The notes beneath the pieces were generated by a model that saw only the letters and a list, made by a program, of their open reading frames with translations, was not told where the DNA came from and did no database searches. Below are positions 1-7,769 of a DNA stretch of 55,771 bases, one piece after another; position 1 is the first letter of the stretch, and each line of letters begins with the position of its first letter. The translations under genes and the position numbers were made by a program. This stretch comes from Aequorivita sp. (GTDB lineage: Bacteria > Bacteroidota > Bacteroidia > Flavobacteriales > Flavobacteriaceae): assembly GCA_020435825.1 (NCBI GenBank), contig JAGQYY010000003.1, forward strand, positions 18,691 through 74,461, given 5' to 3'.

Positions 1-97
1 GGACCGATGGAATGATTTCGAAATCCTTTATAACATTGATGGTTAAACAAACTGCGATTATTGTTAAAATTGTCTTTGTGTACGTGTCTGTTTTCAT
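1..97 (-). CDS. Partial small membrane protein, N-terminal 32 residues only
   Basis: Reading the minus strand from the ATG at 97-95 gives 32 open codons running off the left edge. The product starts MKTDTYTKTILTIIAVC, followed by a hydrophobic stretch to about residue 24 and then a polar segment. That is a single N-terminal membrane anchor or an uncleaved signal. Many flavobacterial genomes carry short proteins with this kind of start, but I know no function for them. The gene lies on the same strand as the YdeI-like gene, about 90 bases downstream of it. Because the C-terminus is missing, neither length nor family can be settled. Confidence 0.5.
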   Translation of the reverse strand, partial: MKTDTYTKTILTIIAVCLTINVIKDFEIIPSV

Positions 98-183
98 AAT
101 TAAGATTTAAAAGTTTATGGGTTTATAAGTTTAGGAAGTTGGATTTCAGTTATACTGTCCATTGAACACTGACCGCCGGAACT

Positions 184-780
184 TCAGCAATTTTTATATT
201 TATCGTGAAGTCCCTTTTTTTCTTTTATCATAGGAATACATTTTTCCAGCCTGCTCAGTTTTGTTTTTTCCTGTTTCGCTTCGGCAATATATTCGGCATA
301 TTCCCGCTGGTAACTTGGGCTAAGCGCACGGAATTTTTCGAAAAGCTGTTTGTCATTTTTAAAGGCTTCTTTCAGTAAAATTGGAATTTCAACTGGCTTT
401 TTTGGACTTTTCTTTAACTCTTTTCCGGCTTTCGAATTTGCGATTGCCTCATTAACATATTCCAAAACAAGGTTTGGATTAATTTCATCTTCTTCCACAA
501 AGCGCCATTGCCGGAGCGCTTTCGTTACGCCTTCCTGTGCATTGATGAGCTTTTTTTGCTTGTCTTTCAAGAACACACCTTGATGGAACCAAAGTGCTAT
601 ATGGTTTTTGAAATCGGCCATTGCAGCAACCATTTTTCCGTTCAGTGTGTATGTGGGTTTGCCCCATTTCACTTCTTCCTTTAATTCTGTTTTTTGGAAA
701 ACCGCACGCAGTTGTTGCAATTTTTCTTTCCACTTTGTTTGCTTTGCTATAAAGGCATCTATTTTTTGCGAATCGTCCAT
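184..780 (-). CDS. YdeI/OmpD-associated family protein (DUF1801 plus C-terminal OmdA-like region)
   Basis: A cytosolic protein of 198 residues when started at the ATG at 780-778; the open frame extends 12 codons further upstream, but MDDSQKIDAFIAK is the usual family start. Residues about 15-110 look like the DUF1801/YdhG fold (EVKWGKPTYTLNGKMVAAM, then HIALWFHQGVFL). The C-terminal 70 residues resemble the YdeI/OmpD-associated region (LSPSYQREYAEYIAEAKQEKTKLSRLEKCIPMI is the recognisable stretch, quoted here in parts: LSPSYQREYAEYI and RLEKCIPMI). The biochemical role is unknown; family names about bacteriocin protection are inherited labels. There is no signal peptide or membrane segment. 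It appears to be transcribed alone. Confidence 0.8.
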   Translation of the reverse strand: MDDSQKIDAFIAKQTKWKEKLQQLRAVFQKTELKEEVKWGKPTYTLNGKMVAAMADFKNHIALWFHQGVFLKDKQKKLINAQEGVTKALRQWRFVEEDEINPNLVLEYVNEAIANSKAGKELKKSPKKPVEIPILLKEAFKNDKQLFEKFRALSPSYQREYAEYIAEAKQEKTKLSRLEKCIPMIKEKKGLHDKYKNC

Positions 781-944
781 CTTGCTTTGTTTCTTCCGAA
801 GATACAATTTTTCCAATTTTTTGCTTCAGAAAAAAAATAGATTTGAATTTTTATATAATGCCAATAAAATCAAATCTTCAGCCGCTTTTAAATCCGAAAA
901 ATTATGAATCAGTTTTTTATTTATTGAAAATTAAAATAAATTAA

Positions 945-975
945 TTGTTTATCAATAAATATTTATTTATATTCG
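945..975 (+). promoter_or_regulatory. Bacteroidota-type promoter for the DUF2975/XRE pair
   Basis: TTG at 945-947 is followed after 20 bases by TATATTCG at 968-975, one mismatch from the TAnnTTTG -7 element. This predicts a start of transcription near 981 and a leader of about 20 bases before the ATG at 1001. The surroundings are very AT-rich, so a chance match is possible. Confidence 0.5.
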
Positions 976-1000
976 CGATATAATTTTAAATCAACCTTAC

Positions 1001-1522
1001 ATGAAAACAAATATTATTATGAAAGTTATGAATGTTATATTTTGGATAGTATTCATTGGTTTGTGCATAAAAACCGGAGCGTTGCTCGTCTCTCTTTTTG
1101 TGACTCTTTTTATAAATTCAAATGGTGCGGAAGATACATATATGGGGCTGGATCTATTGGATATATACAGTTTTAGCGTGGAGTATTACATTGGCGTGGC
1201 CAGCTTTTTAATTGCTATAACAGCAATGAAGGCCAATCTTGCCTATTTCGTGATAAAACTTTTTATGAAATTTGATTTAAATTATCCCTTTAATGAAAAA
1301 ACAGCTTCGCTAATTACGCAAATGAGCCATTATGCCCTGGGCATTGGCGTGGTGGCCATAATTGCCGAAAGCTATGCTGACCGTATAATGCGGCAGGGGA
1401 TCGACCTTCAAATAGACTGGGGAGCAGAACAATTTTTATTTTTTGCGGGTATAATTTACATTATAGCGCTGGTCTTTAAAAAAGGCGTGGAAATACAAAA
1501 CGAAAATGAATTAACAATTTAA
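1001..1522 (+). CDS. DUF2975 family membrane protein
   Basis: A 173-residue integral membrane protein with four predicted membrane segments (about residues 8-35, 58-88, 108-125 and 142-160). Spacing of the segments and the partner gene match the DUF2975 (YoaS-like) family. The TAA stop is followed by two bases and then the ATG of a 67-residue XRE-type regulator. This DUF2975/small XRE pairing is common in Bacteroidota and Firmicutes. Known: the function of the pair is not established. Inferred: the membrane protein may control or be controlled by the small DNA-binding protein. Translation starts at MKTNIIMKVMN; a second ATG six codons later is an alternative. Confidence 0.85.
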   Translation: MKTNIIMKVMNVIFWIVFIGLCIKTGALLVSLFVTLFINSNGAEDTYMGLDLLDIYSFSVEYYIGVASFLIAITAMKANLAYFVIKLFMKFDLNYPFNEKTASLITQMSHYALGIGVVAIIAESYADRIMRQGIDLQIDWGAEQFLFFAGIIYIIALVFKKGVEIQNENELTI

Positions 1523-1524
1523 TT

Positions 1525-1728
1525 ATGCCAATAGTCGTAAACTTGGACGTGATGATGGCCAAACGAAAAATGTCATTGAATGAACTTTCCGAAAAAGTAG
1601 GGTTGACCCTTTCAAACCTTTCCATTCTGAAAACCGGGAAAGCAAAAGCAGTGCGCTTTAGCACACTGGAAGCCATTTGCGAGGTTTTGGATTGTCAGCC
1701 AGGGGATATTTTGGAGTTTGTTGAGTGA
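1525..1728 (+). CDS. Small XRE/Cro-type helix-turn-helix regulator (YozG-like)
   Basis: A 67-residue protein that is essentially one HTH domain: MAKRKMSLNELSEKVGLTLSNLSILKTGK carries helices 2-3 (quoted here in parts: MSLNELSEKVGLT, SNLSILKTGK), then LEAICEVLDCQPGDILEF. The ILKTGKAKAVRFSTLEAICE region is typical of the short regulators paired with DUF2975. It is co-transcribed with the preceding membrane protein (two bases between stop and start). The likely target is its own promoter; no operator could be assigned with confidence. Confidence 0.88.
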   Translation: MPIVVNLDVMMAKRKMSLNELSEKVGLTLSNLSILKTGKAKAVRFSTLEAICEVLDCQPGDILEFVE

Positions 1729-1860
1729 GTATTATCCAAAAATATTTTTTCTGAAGGAAATACTACAATTGGGGCATCCATTTTTACAATTCGGTTTGTT
1801 TTTTTCTGAAATGATACTGCCAAATTACACCTTTGACCTGAAATTATAAATCAACAATCC

Positions 1861-4014
1861 ATGAAAATTTCAGTTTCAGCATTTTTACTTTTTATTTTTC
1901 CAAGTATTCTTTTGTCCCAAAACCTTGTGTCGGGAACGGTTTTGGACAATAAAGGAATACCAGTTTTAGGAGCCAATGTTTACTTGGAAGGCACCTATGA
2001 CGGAAGTACTTCAGAAGAAAACGGAAAATTCTCATTTGAAACTTCTGAAACTGGCACCCAAACATTGACCATTTCCTACGTTTCGTTTGAGCCCTTTACG
2101 CTTGTTGACGATGTTTCAAAAATGAAAAACTTAAAAATTACTCTTCGCGAAGACGTAAACTCTTTGGAAACCGTAACCATTTCCGCAGGTTCATTCTCAG
2201 CGGGCGATAACAGTAAGATTTCAGTTTTAAAGCCTTTGGATATTGTAACAACAGCAAGTGCTTTGGGCGATTTTGTCGGTGCGCTGCAAACCCTTCCGGG
2301 CACAACCACAGTCGCAGAAGACGGCCGCCTTTTTGTTCGCGGTGGCGATGCGGGCGAAACGCAGATTTTTATTGATGGCATTCGTGTTTTTACGCCTTAC
2401 AGCCCAACGACCAATAATGTTCCTACGCGCGGGCGTTACAGTCCTTTCTTGTTTGATGGGATTACTTTTTCCACGGGCGGTTATTCCGCAGAATACGGGC
2501 AGGCGCTTTCCTCGGTTTTGCTTTTGAATACTATTGATGAGCCTACACAGGAAAAGACGGATATTGGCATTATGAGCGTGGGAGGTGCACTGGGACACAC
2601 CGAAAAATGGGATAAAAGTTCGTTGAGCATTAATGCGTCCTATATAAATTTAGCGCCTTACACAGCACTTTTGCCAGATAGAAATGATTGGCAAAAACCT
2701 TTTGAAACAGCTTCTGGAGAAGCGGTTTTCCGGCAAAAGATAGGCGATGGCCTCTTAAAACTTTACGGTGCTTTTGATACTTCGGATTTTGAGCTTACCC
2801 AAGAAGACATAAACCAGCCCGAGGGAACACGCTTTAAACTCAACAACCAAAACTTCTATACAAATGCCAGTTACACTAAGATGCTTGAAAATGATTGGAC
2901 GTTTTTTGGAGGCGGAAGTTATACTTTCGGAAAAACCAAGGTTGGTATTGACGAGGCCAATATAAAGGATATTGAAAATTCAGCACATCTTAAACTGAAG
3001 CTGAAAAAACGTTTCAGCAACCGATTTAAGTTAAATTTTGGAGCCGAACAGTTTTTGACCGACTTTAATGAAGATTATGACGAGCCAAATTTTGCTGCAC
3101 AATTGGGTTACAATAACAATATTTCGGCAGCATTTACCGAGGCCGATATTATTTTTTCGCGGAAATTTGCCTTAAAACTGGGCATTCGTGGCGAATACAG
3201 TGAATTGTTTAAAGAGTTTACGGTTTCACCGAGAGTTTCTTTCGCTTACAAAACTGGAAAGAGCAGCCAGTTTTCTTTGGCCTATGGCGATTTCTTTCAG
3301 CAACCGGAAAGTGAAGTGCTTAAATTCTCAAACAATCTGGAAACGCAGCATACCCAACATTATATTATGAACTATCAATACTCAGCCAATAATAGGATTT
3401 TTCGCGCTGAAGTCTATAGAAAGCAATACACCAATCTAGTGACTTATAATGATGAATTTCCAGACATAAATACAACATTTACAAACAACGGCGATGGCTT
3501 TGCGCAAGGACTTGATTTGTTTTGGCGCGATAATGAAACACTTAAAAATATAGATTATTGGGTGAGCTATTCCTACTTGGATACTGAACGAAAATATAAG
3601 AATTATCCTTTTGAGGCCACGCCGAGTTTTGCAAATACGCACAACCTTTCTGTAGTTGGAAAATATTGGATTAACGATTGGAAAAGCCAGATCGGTTTTA
3701 GTTATCAATACGGAAGCGGGAGAACTTATACCGATTTGAACAAGCCTGGCTTTCTTCAGGATAAAACCCGCGATTATAATAGCGTGAGTTTAAACTGGGC
3801 ATATTTGCTTTCACAACAAAAGATTTTATATGTTTCCGTGAATAATGTTTTTGCTTTTAAAAATGTAAATGGCTATCAATATGCCAACGCTCCCGATGTA
3901 AATGGAAACTTTGCCCGCCGAGAGTTACTTCCCGCTGCAGACCAGTTCTTTTTTGTGGGTTTTTTCTGGACCATCAGCGATGACGGCAAGGACAACCAGC
4001 TTGATAATCTATAG
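1861..4014 (+). CDS. TonB-dependent outer membrane receptor with carboxypeptidase-regulatory-like domain
   Basis: A 717-residue outer membrane protein. Residues 1-19 are a signal peptide ending LLSQ. Residues about 22-105 form the beta-sandwich typical of Bacteroidota receptors (VSGTVLDNKGIPVLGANVYL). A plug domain follows at about 115-235 (LQTLPGTTTVAEDGRLFVRG, FIDGIRVF), then a barrel of alternating aromatic strands to the C-terminus. There is no SusD homologue beside it, so polysaccharide uptake by a Sus-type pair is not indicated. The next gene is a TPR-like secreted protein, an arrangement found next to other receptors of this class. The substrate cannot be read from the sequence; metal, siderophore or small peptide are all possible. 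The ATG at 1861 gives a good signal peptide. Confidence 0.9.
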   Translation: MKISVSAFLLFIFPSILLSQNLVSGTVLDNKGIPVLGANVYLEGTYDGSTSEENGKFSFETSETGTQTLTISYVSFEPFTLVDDVSKMKNLKITLREDVNSLETVTISAGSFSAGDNSKISVLKPLDIVTTASALGDFVGALQTLPGTTTVAEDGRLFVRGGDAGETQIFIDGIRVFTPYSPTTNNVPTRGRYSPFLFDGITFSTGGYSAEYGQALSSVLLLNTIDEPTQEKTDIGIMSVGGALGHTEKWDKSSLSINASYINLAPYTALLPDRNDWQKPFETASGEAVFRQKIGDGLLKLYGAFDTSDFELTQEDINQPEGTRFKLNNQNFYTNASYTKMLENDWTFFGGGSYTFGKTKVGIDEANIKDIENSAHLKLKLKKRFSNRFKLNFGAEQFLTDFNEDYDEPNFAAQLGYNNNISAAFTEADIIFSRKFALKLGIRGEYSELFKEFTVSPRVSFAYKTGKSSQFSLAYGDFFQQPESEVLKFSNNLETQHTQHYIMNYQYSANNRIFRAEVYRKQYTNLVTYNDEFPDINTTFTNNGDGFAQGLDLFWRDNETLKNIDYWVSYSYLDTERKYKNYPFEATPSFANTHNLSVVGKYWINDWKSQIGFSYQYGSGRTYTDLNKPGFLQDKTRDYNSVSLNWAYLLSQQKILYVSVNNVFAFKNVNGYQYANAPDVNGNFARRELLPAADQFFFVGFFWTISDDGKDNQLDNL

Positions 4015-4126
4015 TAACCACAATTCATCTGTAAAATTCAACAGTTCAGAATTTCAATTTTTAAAAGCTGAGTTTTTTAGGGGAAATTTGAACAATAATT
4101 AATACTAACTAAAAAAAATAGAAACC

Positions 4127-4786
4127 ATGCAAAACGTAGTCACTTATTTAATGATTTTTTTCACTGCCCTCATTATGCAGGGGCAAACAGATTCGGAAGT
4201 TAATACAGCTGCCCAACCAACCAAATACCAACAGGGAATGCGAAAAGCTTTTCAGCTTTGGCAGGAAAACAAATCGTGGGAAGCCGCAAATGTTTTTGAA
4301 AGAATTGCAGTAGCTGAACCCGATAACTGGCTGCCACCGTACTATGTAGCACAAATTAATGTAATCAACAGTTTTACTGAAAAGGACGGAACCAAGCTGA
4401 AAGCGCAATTGGATAAAGCACAGGATTTCATTAACGATGCTACTGCAATTTCAAAGGAAAATCCAGATTTACTGGTCTTACAGGCACAATTATATACCGC
4501 TTGGATTGTCTATGATGGGCAACAGTACGGAATGACCTATTCCGCGAAGGCTTCAGAACTATACAGTAAGGCCTTGGCGCTCGCTCCCGACAATCCACGT
4601 ATTATTTTGGCAAAAGCCGAATGGGATATGGGGGGTGCTAAATATTTTGGACAGTCTGTTGAGCCCTATTGCAAAGACATTCAACGCGCCATAGATCTTT
4701 TCGCTACCTTTAAACCAGCGGGTGAATTTTACCCAACTTATGGCGAAGAAAGGGCAAAGCAGATACAGGCAGAGAGCTGTAACTAA
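4127..4786 (+). CDS. Secreted TPR-like protein of unknown function
   Basis: A 219-residue protein with an N-terminal signal sequence (residues 1-18, FFTALIMQGQ). Two or more degenerate tetratricopeptide units follow: QLWQENKSWEAANVFERIA with AEPDNWLPPYYVA, and later ASELYSKALALAPDNPRIIL. The fold is probably a helical solenoid in the periplasm. It lies 112 bases after the TonB receptor on the same strand, so it may belong to that transcription unit, with a possible role in receptor assembly or scaffolding (inference). No catalytic residues are seen. Confidence 0.7.
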   Translation: MQNVVTYLMIFFTALIMQGQTDSEVNTAAQPTKYQQGMRKAFQLWQENKSWEAANVFERIAVAEPDNWLPPYYVAQINVINSFTEKDGTKLKAQLDKAQDFINDATAISKENPDLLVLQAQLYTAWIVYDGQQYGMTYSAKASELYSKALALAPDNPRIILAKAEWDMGGAKYFGQSVEPYCKDIQRAIDLFATFKPAGEFYPTYGEERAKQIQAESCN

Positions 4787-4799
4787 AAATTCCTCCATG

Positions 4800-4834
4800 A
4801 TTCACGAATGATTTTTTTAAAAACATTCGTGAAT
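4800..4834. repeat. Inverted repeat, ATTCACGAATG arms (dispersed hairpin element, copy A)
   Basis: ATTCACGAATG at 4800-4810 is repeated in inverted form as CATTCGTGAAT at 4824-4834, a perfect 11-bp stem with a 13-base loop rich in T. The right arm runs on into TTGTGGCT. Nearly the same right arm occurs in the hairpin at 31270-31311. It lies between the TPR-like gene and the kinase gene and could end transcription, but the plus-strand U tract is absent. Confidence 0.6.
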
Positions 4835-4859
4835 TTGTGGCTAACAAATAATTATTTCA

Positions 4860-6188
4860 ATGCGCATTCTAAAAGATTTCGGTAAGGCATTTTTTGTAGG
4901 AACACTTGTCTTTATAATTCTGGGTTTAATTCAGTATGCCAATGGATATCAGTATGATAACGGAAGGGATATTCTTATTGCGTTCCTGTATAATCAGCTA
5001 TATTCCGTGATTCTTTATATGGTGAATGCGTATTATTTTGATTTTTTGTTAAATGTTTTTCCTAATGAAGTCTTTAAGCTGAAGAATTTTTTAAAAGGAC
5101 TTTTCGGGGGAATTTTGGTCACACTTTTGGCACTTTTCTTAATAAGGATCATAACGGAAGTACTTATAGAAGGAAGGTTTTTTTCAGAATTTATTGCTGC
5201 CGAAAAAATACAGTATTACTACATTTCATTTATAATATCTGTAGTTGTCACTACTATTTTTTATGTAGTCTATTATTACCGAAACAAGCAACAGACAATT
5301 GTAAAGGAACAGAAAATAATTGCAGGAACAGCTTCGGCAAAATTTGACGCCCTTAAAAACCAATTGGATCCACATTTTCTTTTCAATAGTTTAAATGTAC
5401 TCACCAGTTTAATTGAAGAAAATCCCGAAGCCGCAACACGCTTCACTACTTCACTTTCCAAAGTGTATCGCTATGTTTTGGAACAGAAAAACAAAGAGTT
5501 GGTTACGCTAGAAGAGGAGCTGAAGTTTGCGGAACTTTATATGTCGCTGTTGGCAGTTCGTTTTGAGGACAGTATTGTTTTTACTTTACCTTCAAAATTG
5601 GAAAATCCGCAGGCAAAGGTAGTTCCGTTATCGCTTCAACTTTTGCTGGAAAACGCCGTTAAGCACAACCAGGTCATGCCTTCAAAAAAACTTTATATAA
5701 CTATTTCAGAAGAAAACGGCAATTTGATGGTTACCAATAACAGCCAGCCAAAACAGGTTTTAAAAGAAAGCACGGGCGTTGGGCTGCACAACATTCGCGA
5801 CAGGTATGCACTTTTGACCAATCGCCCTGTAATTATTAACGAAAGCCCAAAGGAGTTCAGCATTGCAATACCCATTTTGGGTGAAAATATTCAAATTATG
5901 AACACACCGGATACATTTATTTCAGAAAAAAGGTACAAGCTCGCCAAGAAACGGGTAGAAAAACTTAAGGTGTTTTATATACATTTTGGAATTTACTGTA
6001 TTTGTGTACCCGTATTTATCTACCTTAATTTTCTTTCTCGGGCGGGTTTTCCGTGGGCACTGTTCCCCATTGTGGGCTGGGGCATTGGCGTTACGAGCCA
6101 CGCTTCGGAAACATTTAATTACAATCCATTCTTCGGAAAGGACTGGGAGGAGCGTAAAATACGCGAGTTAATGGACAAAGATGAATAG
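4860..6188 (+). CDS. LytS-type sensor histidine kinase fused to a C-terminal 2TM domain
   Basis: A 442-residue membrane kinase. Four membrane segments (about 9-27, 40-60, 80-102, 120-140) precede a His_kinase domain whose phospho-acceptor is H172 in QLDPHFLFNSLN. The ATPase part has the N box (LLLENAVKHNQ) and G box (GVGLHNIRDRY). After the kinase, residues about 345-442 form a 2TM domain (two membrane helices, then FGKDWEERKIRELMDKDE). The two genes that follow encode the same 2TM domain alone, and a LytTR regulator closes the cluster, so phosphotransfer from H172 to that regulator is the likely circuit. The fused 2TM may let the kinase assemble with the stand-alone 2TM proteins (inference). 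The input signal is unknown. Confidence 0.9.
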   Translation: MRILKDFGKAFFVGTLVFIILGLIQYANGYQYDNGRDILIAFLYNQLYSVILYMVNAYYFDFLLNVFPNEVFKLKNFLKGLFGGILVTLLALFLIRIITEVLIEGRFFSEFIAAEKIQYYYISFIISVVVTTIFYVVYYYRNKQQTIVKEQKIIAGTASAKFDALKNQLDPHFLFNSLNVLTSLIEENPEAATRFTTSLSKVYRYVLEQKNKELVTLEEELKFAELYMSLLAVRFEDSIVFTLPSKLENPQAKVVPLSLQLLLENAVKHNQVMPSKKLYITISEENGNLMVTNNSQPKQVLKESTGVGLHNIRDRYALLTNRPVIINESPKEFSIAIPILGENIQIMNTPDTFISEKRYKLAKKRVEKLKVFYIHFGIYCICVPVFIYLNFLSRAGFPWALFPIVGWGIGVTSHASETFNYNPFFGKDWEERKIRELMDKDE

Positions 6189-6287
6189 CATACAGTTCAT
6201 CCCGAAGAAACAACAATTGGGTTTCTACTTTTTTTGGAAGCATTCAATCAGGGTTATCTTTATATAATAATACAAAAAACCACAATT

Positions 6288-6599
6288 ATGGAAACCGAAA
6301 ACAATAAGGATAACAAATATTTTAAAGCCAAACAGCGTGTGGCAGAGATCAAGAAGTTCTACACAAGTTTGATGTTTTACATAGTCTTTATCGCTGCTTT
6401 GGCAGGACTTAATTATTATGTCAACGAACTACGTAATCCATGGTTTTTGTGGGCTGCTTTCGGTTGGGGGATCGGAATCTTTTTTCAGGCTCTTAAAACA
6501 TTTAGATGGACACCTTTTATTGGTAAAGACTGGGAAGAAAAAAAGATGAAACAGTTTATGGAAGAGGAAGAAGAAAAGGCTAAAAATAATTGGGACTAA
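6288..6599 (+). CDS. 2TM domain-containing protein
   Basis: A 103-residue protein from the ATG at 6288; the longer open frame upstream (from 6234) adds 18 residues without family resemblance. The order is a basic amphipathic segment (FKAKQRVAEIKKFYTSL), two membrane helices, then a tail GKDWEEKKMKQFMEEEEE. This matches the tail of the preceding kinase and of the next 2TM protein. It is a membrane protein with no catalytic motif, located inside a LytS/LytTR operon, so a structural or signalling accessory role is inferred. Confidence 0.88.
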   Translation: METENNKDNKYFKAKQRVAEIKKFYTSLMFYIVFIAALAGLNYYVNELRNPWFLWAAFGWGIGIFFQALKTFRWTPFIGKDWEEKKMKQFMEEEEEKAKNNWD

Positions 6600-6610
6600 T
6601 CGAATCTTCA

Positions 6611-6664
6611 ATTATAAAGAACTGGGAAGAACGACTGTTGGAAAAATTTATGAAAGAAGAATAA
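6611..6664 (+). pseudogene. Remnant of a 2TM-domain tail
   Basis: Between the two intact 2TM genes, frame 6611-6664 reads IIKNWEERLLEKFMKEE and then a stop. This is the C-terminal signature of the 2TM family (compare GKDWEEKKMKQFMEEE and LKRWEEKKIKQFLDED in the flanking genes). No start codon or membrane helices precede it, and it is in a different frame from the gene before it. It is best read as the leftover end of a third tandem copy lost by deletion or recombination between paralogues. Confidence 0.7.
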
Positions 6665-6677
6665 AACTTATAGAGCA

Positions 6678-6983
6678 ATGGAAACCAAAAAAAGTTTGGC
6701 CTATTTACGGGCGAAAAAAAAGGTAGAAACGCTAAAAGGTTTTTATAGTCACTTGGTGGTGTATATAATTGTGAACGTTGCGATTATACTTGTTTCGGCC
6801 AATGTTTTTAATGCAAAGGAAATAAATTTTGCACACTGGAGCAATTACGTTACCGCTGTTTTTTGGGGCATCGGTTTGGTGTCGCACGCCTTGTATGTGT
6901 TCTTTGTAATGAATTTGAACAATAATTTTTTAAAGCGTTGGGAAGAAAAGAAAATAAAACAATTCTTGGATGAAGATCGTTAA
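6678..6983 (+). CDS. 2TM domain-containing protein
   Basis: A 101-residue protein with the same plan as the gene before it: basic lead (YLRAKKKVETLKGFYSHL), two membrane helices (about 26-45 and 60-82), and the tail LKRWEEKKIKQFLDEDR. It lies 30 bases before the LytTR regulator on the same strand. It differs from its neighbour in the loop (NVFNAKEINFAHWSNY), so the duplication is not recent. A role in the adjacent two-component system is inferred from position only. Confidence 0.88.
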   Translation: METKKSLAYLRAKKKVETLKGFYSHLVVYIIVNVAIILVSANVFNAKEINFAHWSNYVTAVFWGIGLVSHALYVFFVMNLNNNFLKRWEEKKIKQFLDEDR

Positions 6984-7013
6984 AAATGAAACCTGCAACT
7001 AGAAACCAATCAA

Positions 7014-7769
7014 ATGAATGTACTTATTATTGAAGATGAAAAACCTTCTGCCCGTTACCTTCAACGGATGCTTGAAAAACAGGATGTAACCGTCAACCAA
7101 ATGCTGCATAGCGTTGAGGAAGCCGTGGCGTGGTTTCAGCACAACGAACATCCAGATTTGATATTTCTCGATATTCAACTGAGTGACGGACTTTCCTTTG
7201 AAATTTTTGACACGGTAGCGGTGAACAGCGCCATTATTTTCACTACCGCTTTTGATGAATATGCACTGCAGGCCTTCAAGCTAAATAGTATTGACTATCT
7301 CTTAAAACCAATTGATGAAGCCGAACTGCAATCTGCCGTTAAAAAGTACAAATCCTTCAAACCCACCCAAACAAACGTACAACTCAATTTTGAGGATATT
7401 AAAAAACTGCTCGTAAACCCTGTAGAGCGCGAGTATAAAAAACGATTTACCACAAAAATAGGGCAGCATATAAAAATGATTTCTGTTGATGAAATAGAAT
7501 GTTTTTATTCTGAAAACAAAGGCACCTATGCACATACAGCCGATGGCCGCGACTATCTTTTGGAAACTACTTTGGAGCAACTGGAGCAGGAACTTTCCCC
7601 AGAGACCTTTTTTAGGATAAGCCGAAAGTTTTATATAAATATAAACTCAGTAAAAGATATAATTTCATACACAAATTCACGTCTTCAATTGAAGTTAAAT
7701 AGTTATAGGGAACAGGAAGTAATCGTTGCCAGAGAGCGTGTTAAGGATTTTAAACTTTGGCTGGAGTAG
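7014..7769 (+). CDS. LytTR-family response regulator
   Basis: A 251-residue regulator. The receiver domain spans about 1-115 with the acidic pocket E7/D8, phospho-acceptor D53 (LIFLDIQLSDG) and the conserved lysine in DYLLKPIDEAEL. A LytTR DNA-binding domain covers about 145-245 (IKMISVDEIECFYSENKGT, FFRISRKFYININSV). It ends the LytS-2TM cluster and is the expected phosphorylation target of the LytS-type kinase at 4860. Its stop codon directly abuts the stop of the convergent LETM1-related gene, with no bases between. The regulon is not visible here. Confidence 0.93.
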   Translation: MNVLIIEDEKPSARYLQRMLEKQDVTVNQMLHSVEEAVAWFQHNEHPDLIFLDIQLSDGLSFEIFDTVAVNSAIIFTTAFDEYALQAFKLNSIDYLLKPIDEAELQSAVKKYKSFKPTQTNVQLNFEDIKKLLVNPVEREYKKRFTTKIGQHIKMISVDEIECFYSENKGTYAHTADGRDYLLETTLEQLEQELSPETFFRISRKFYININSVKDIISYTNSRLQLKLNSYREQEVIVARERVKDFKLWLE

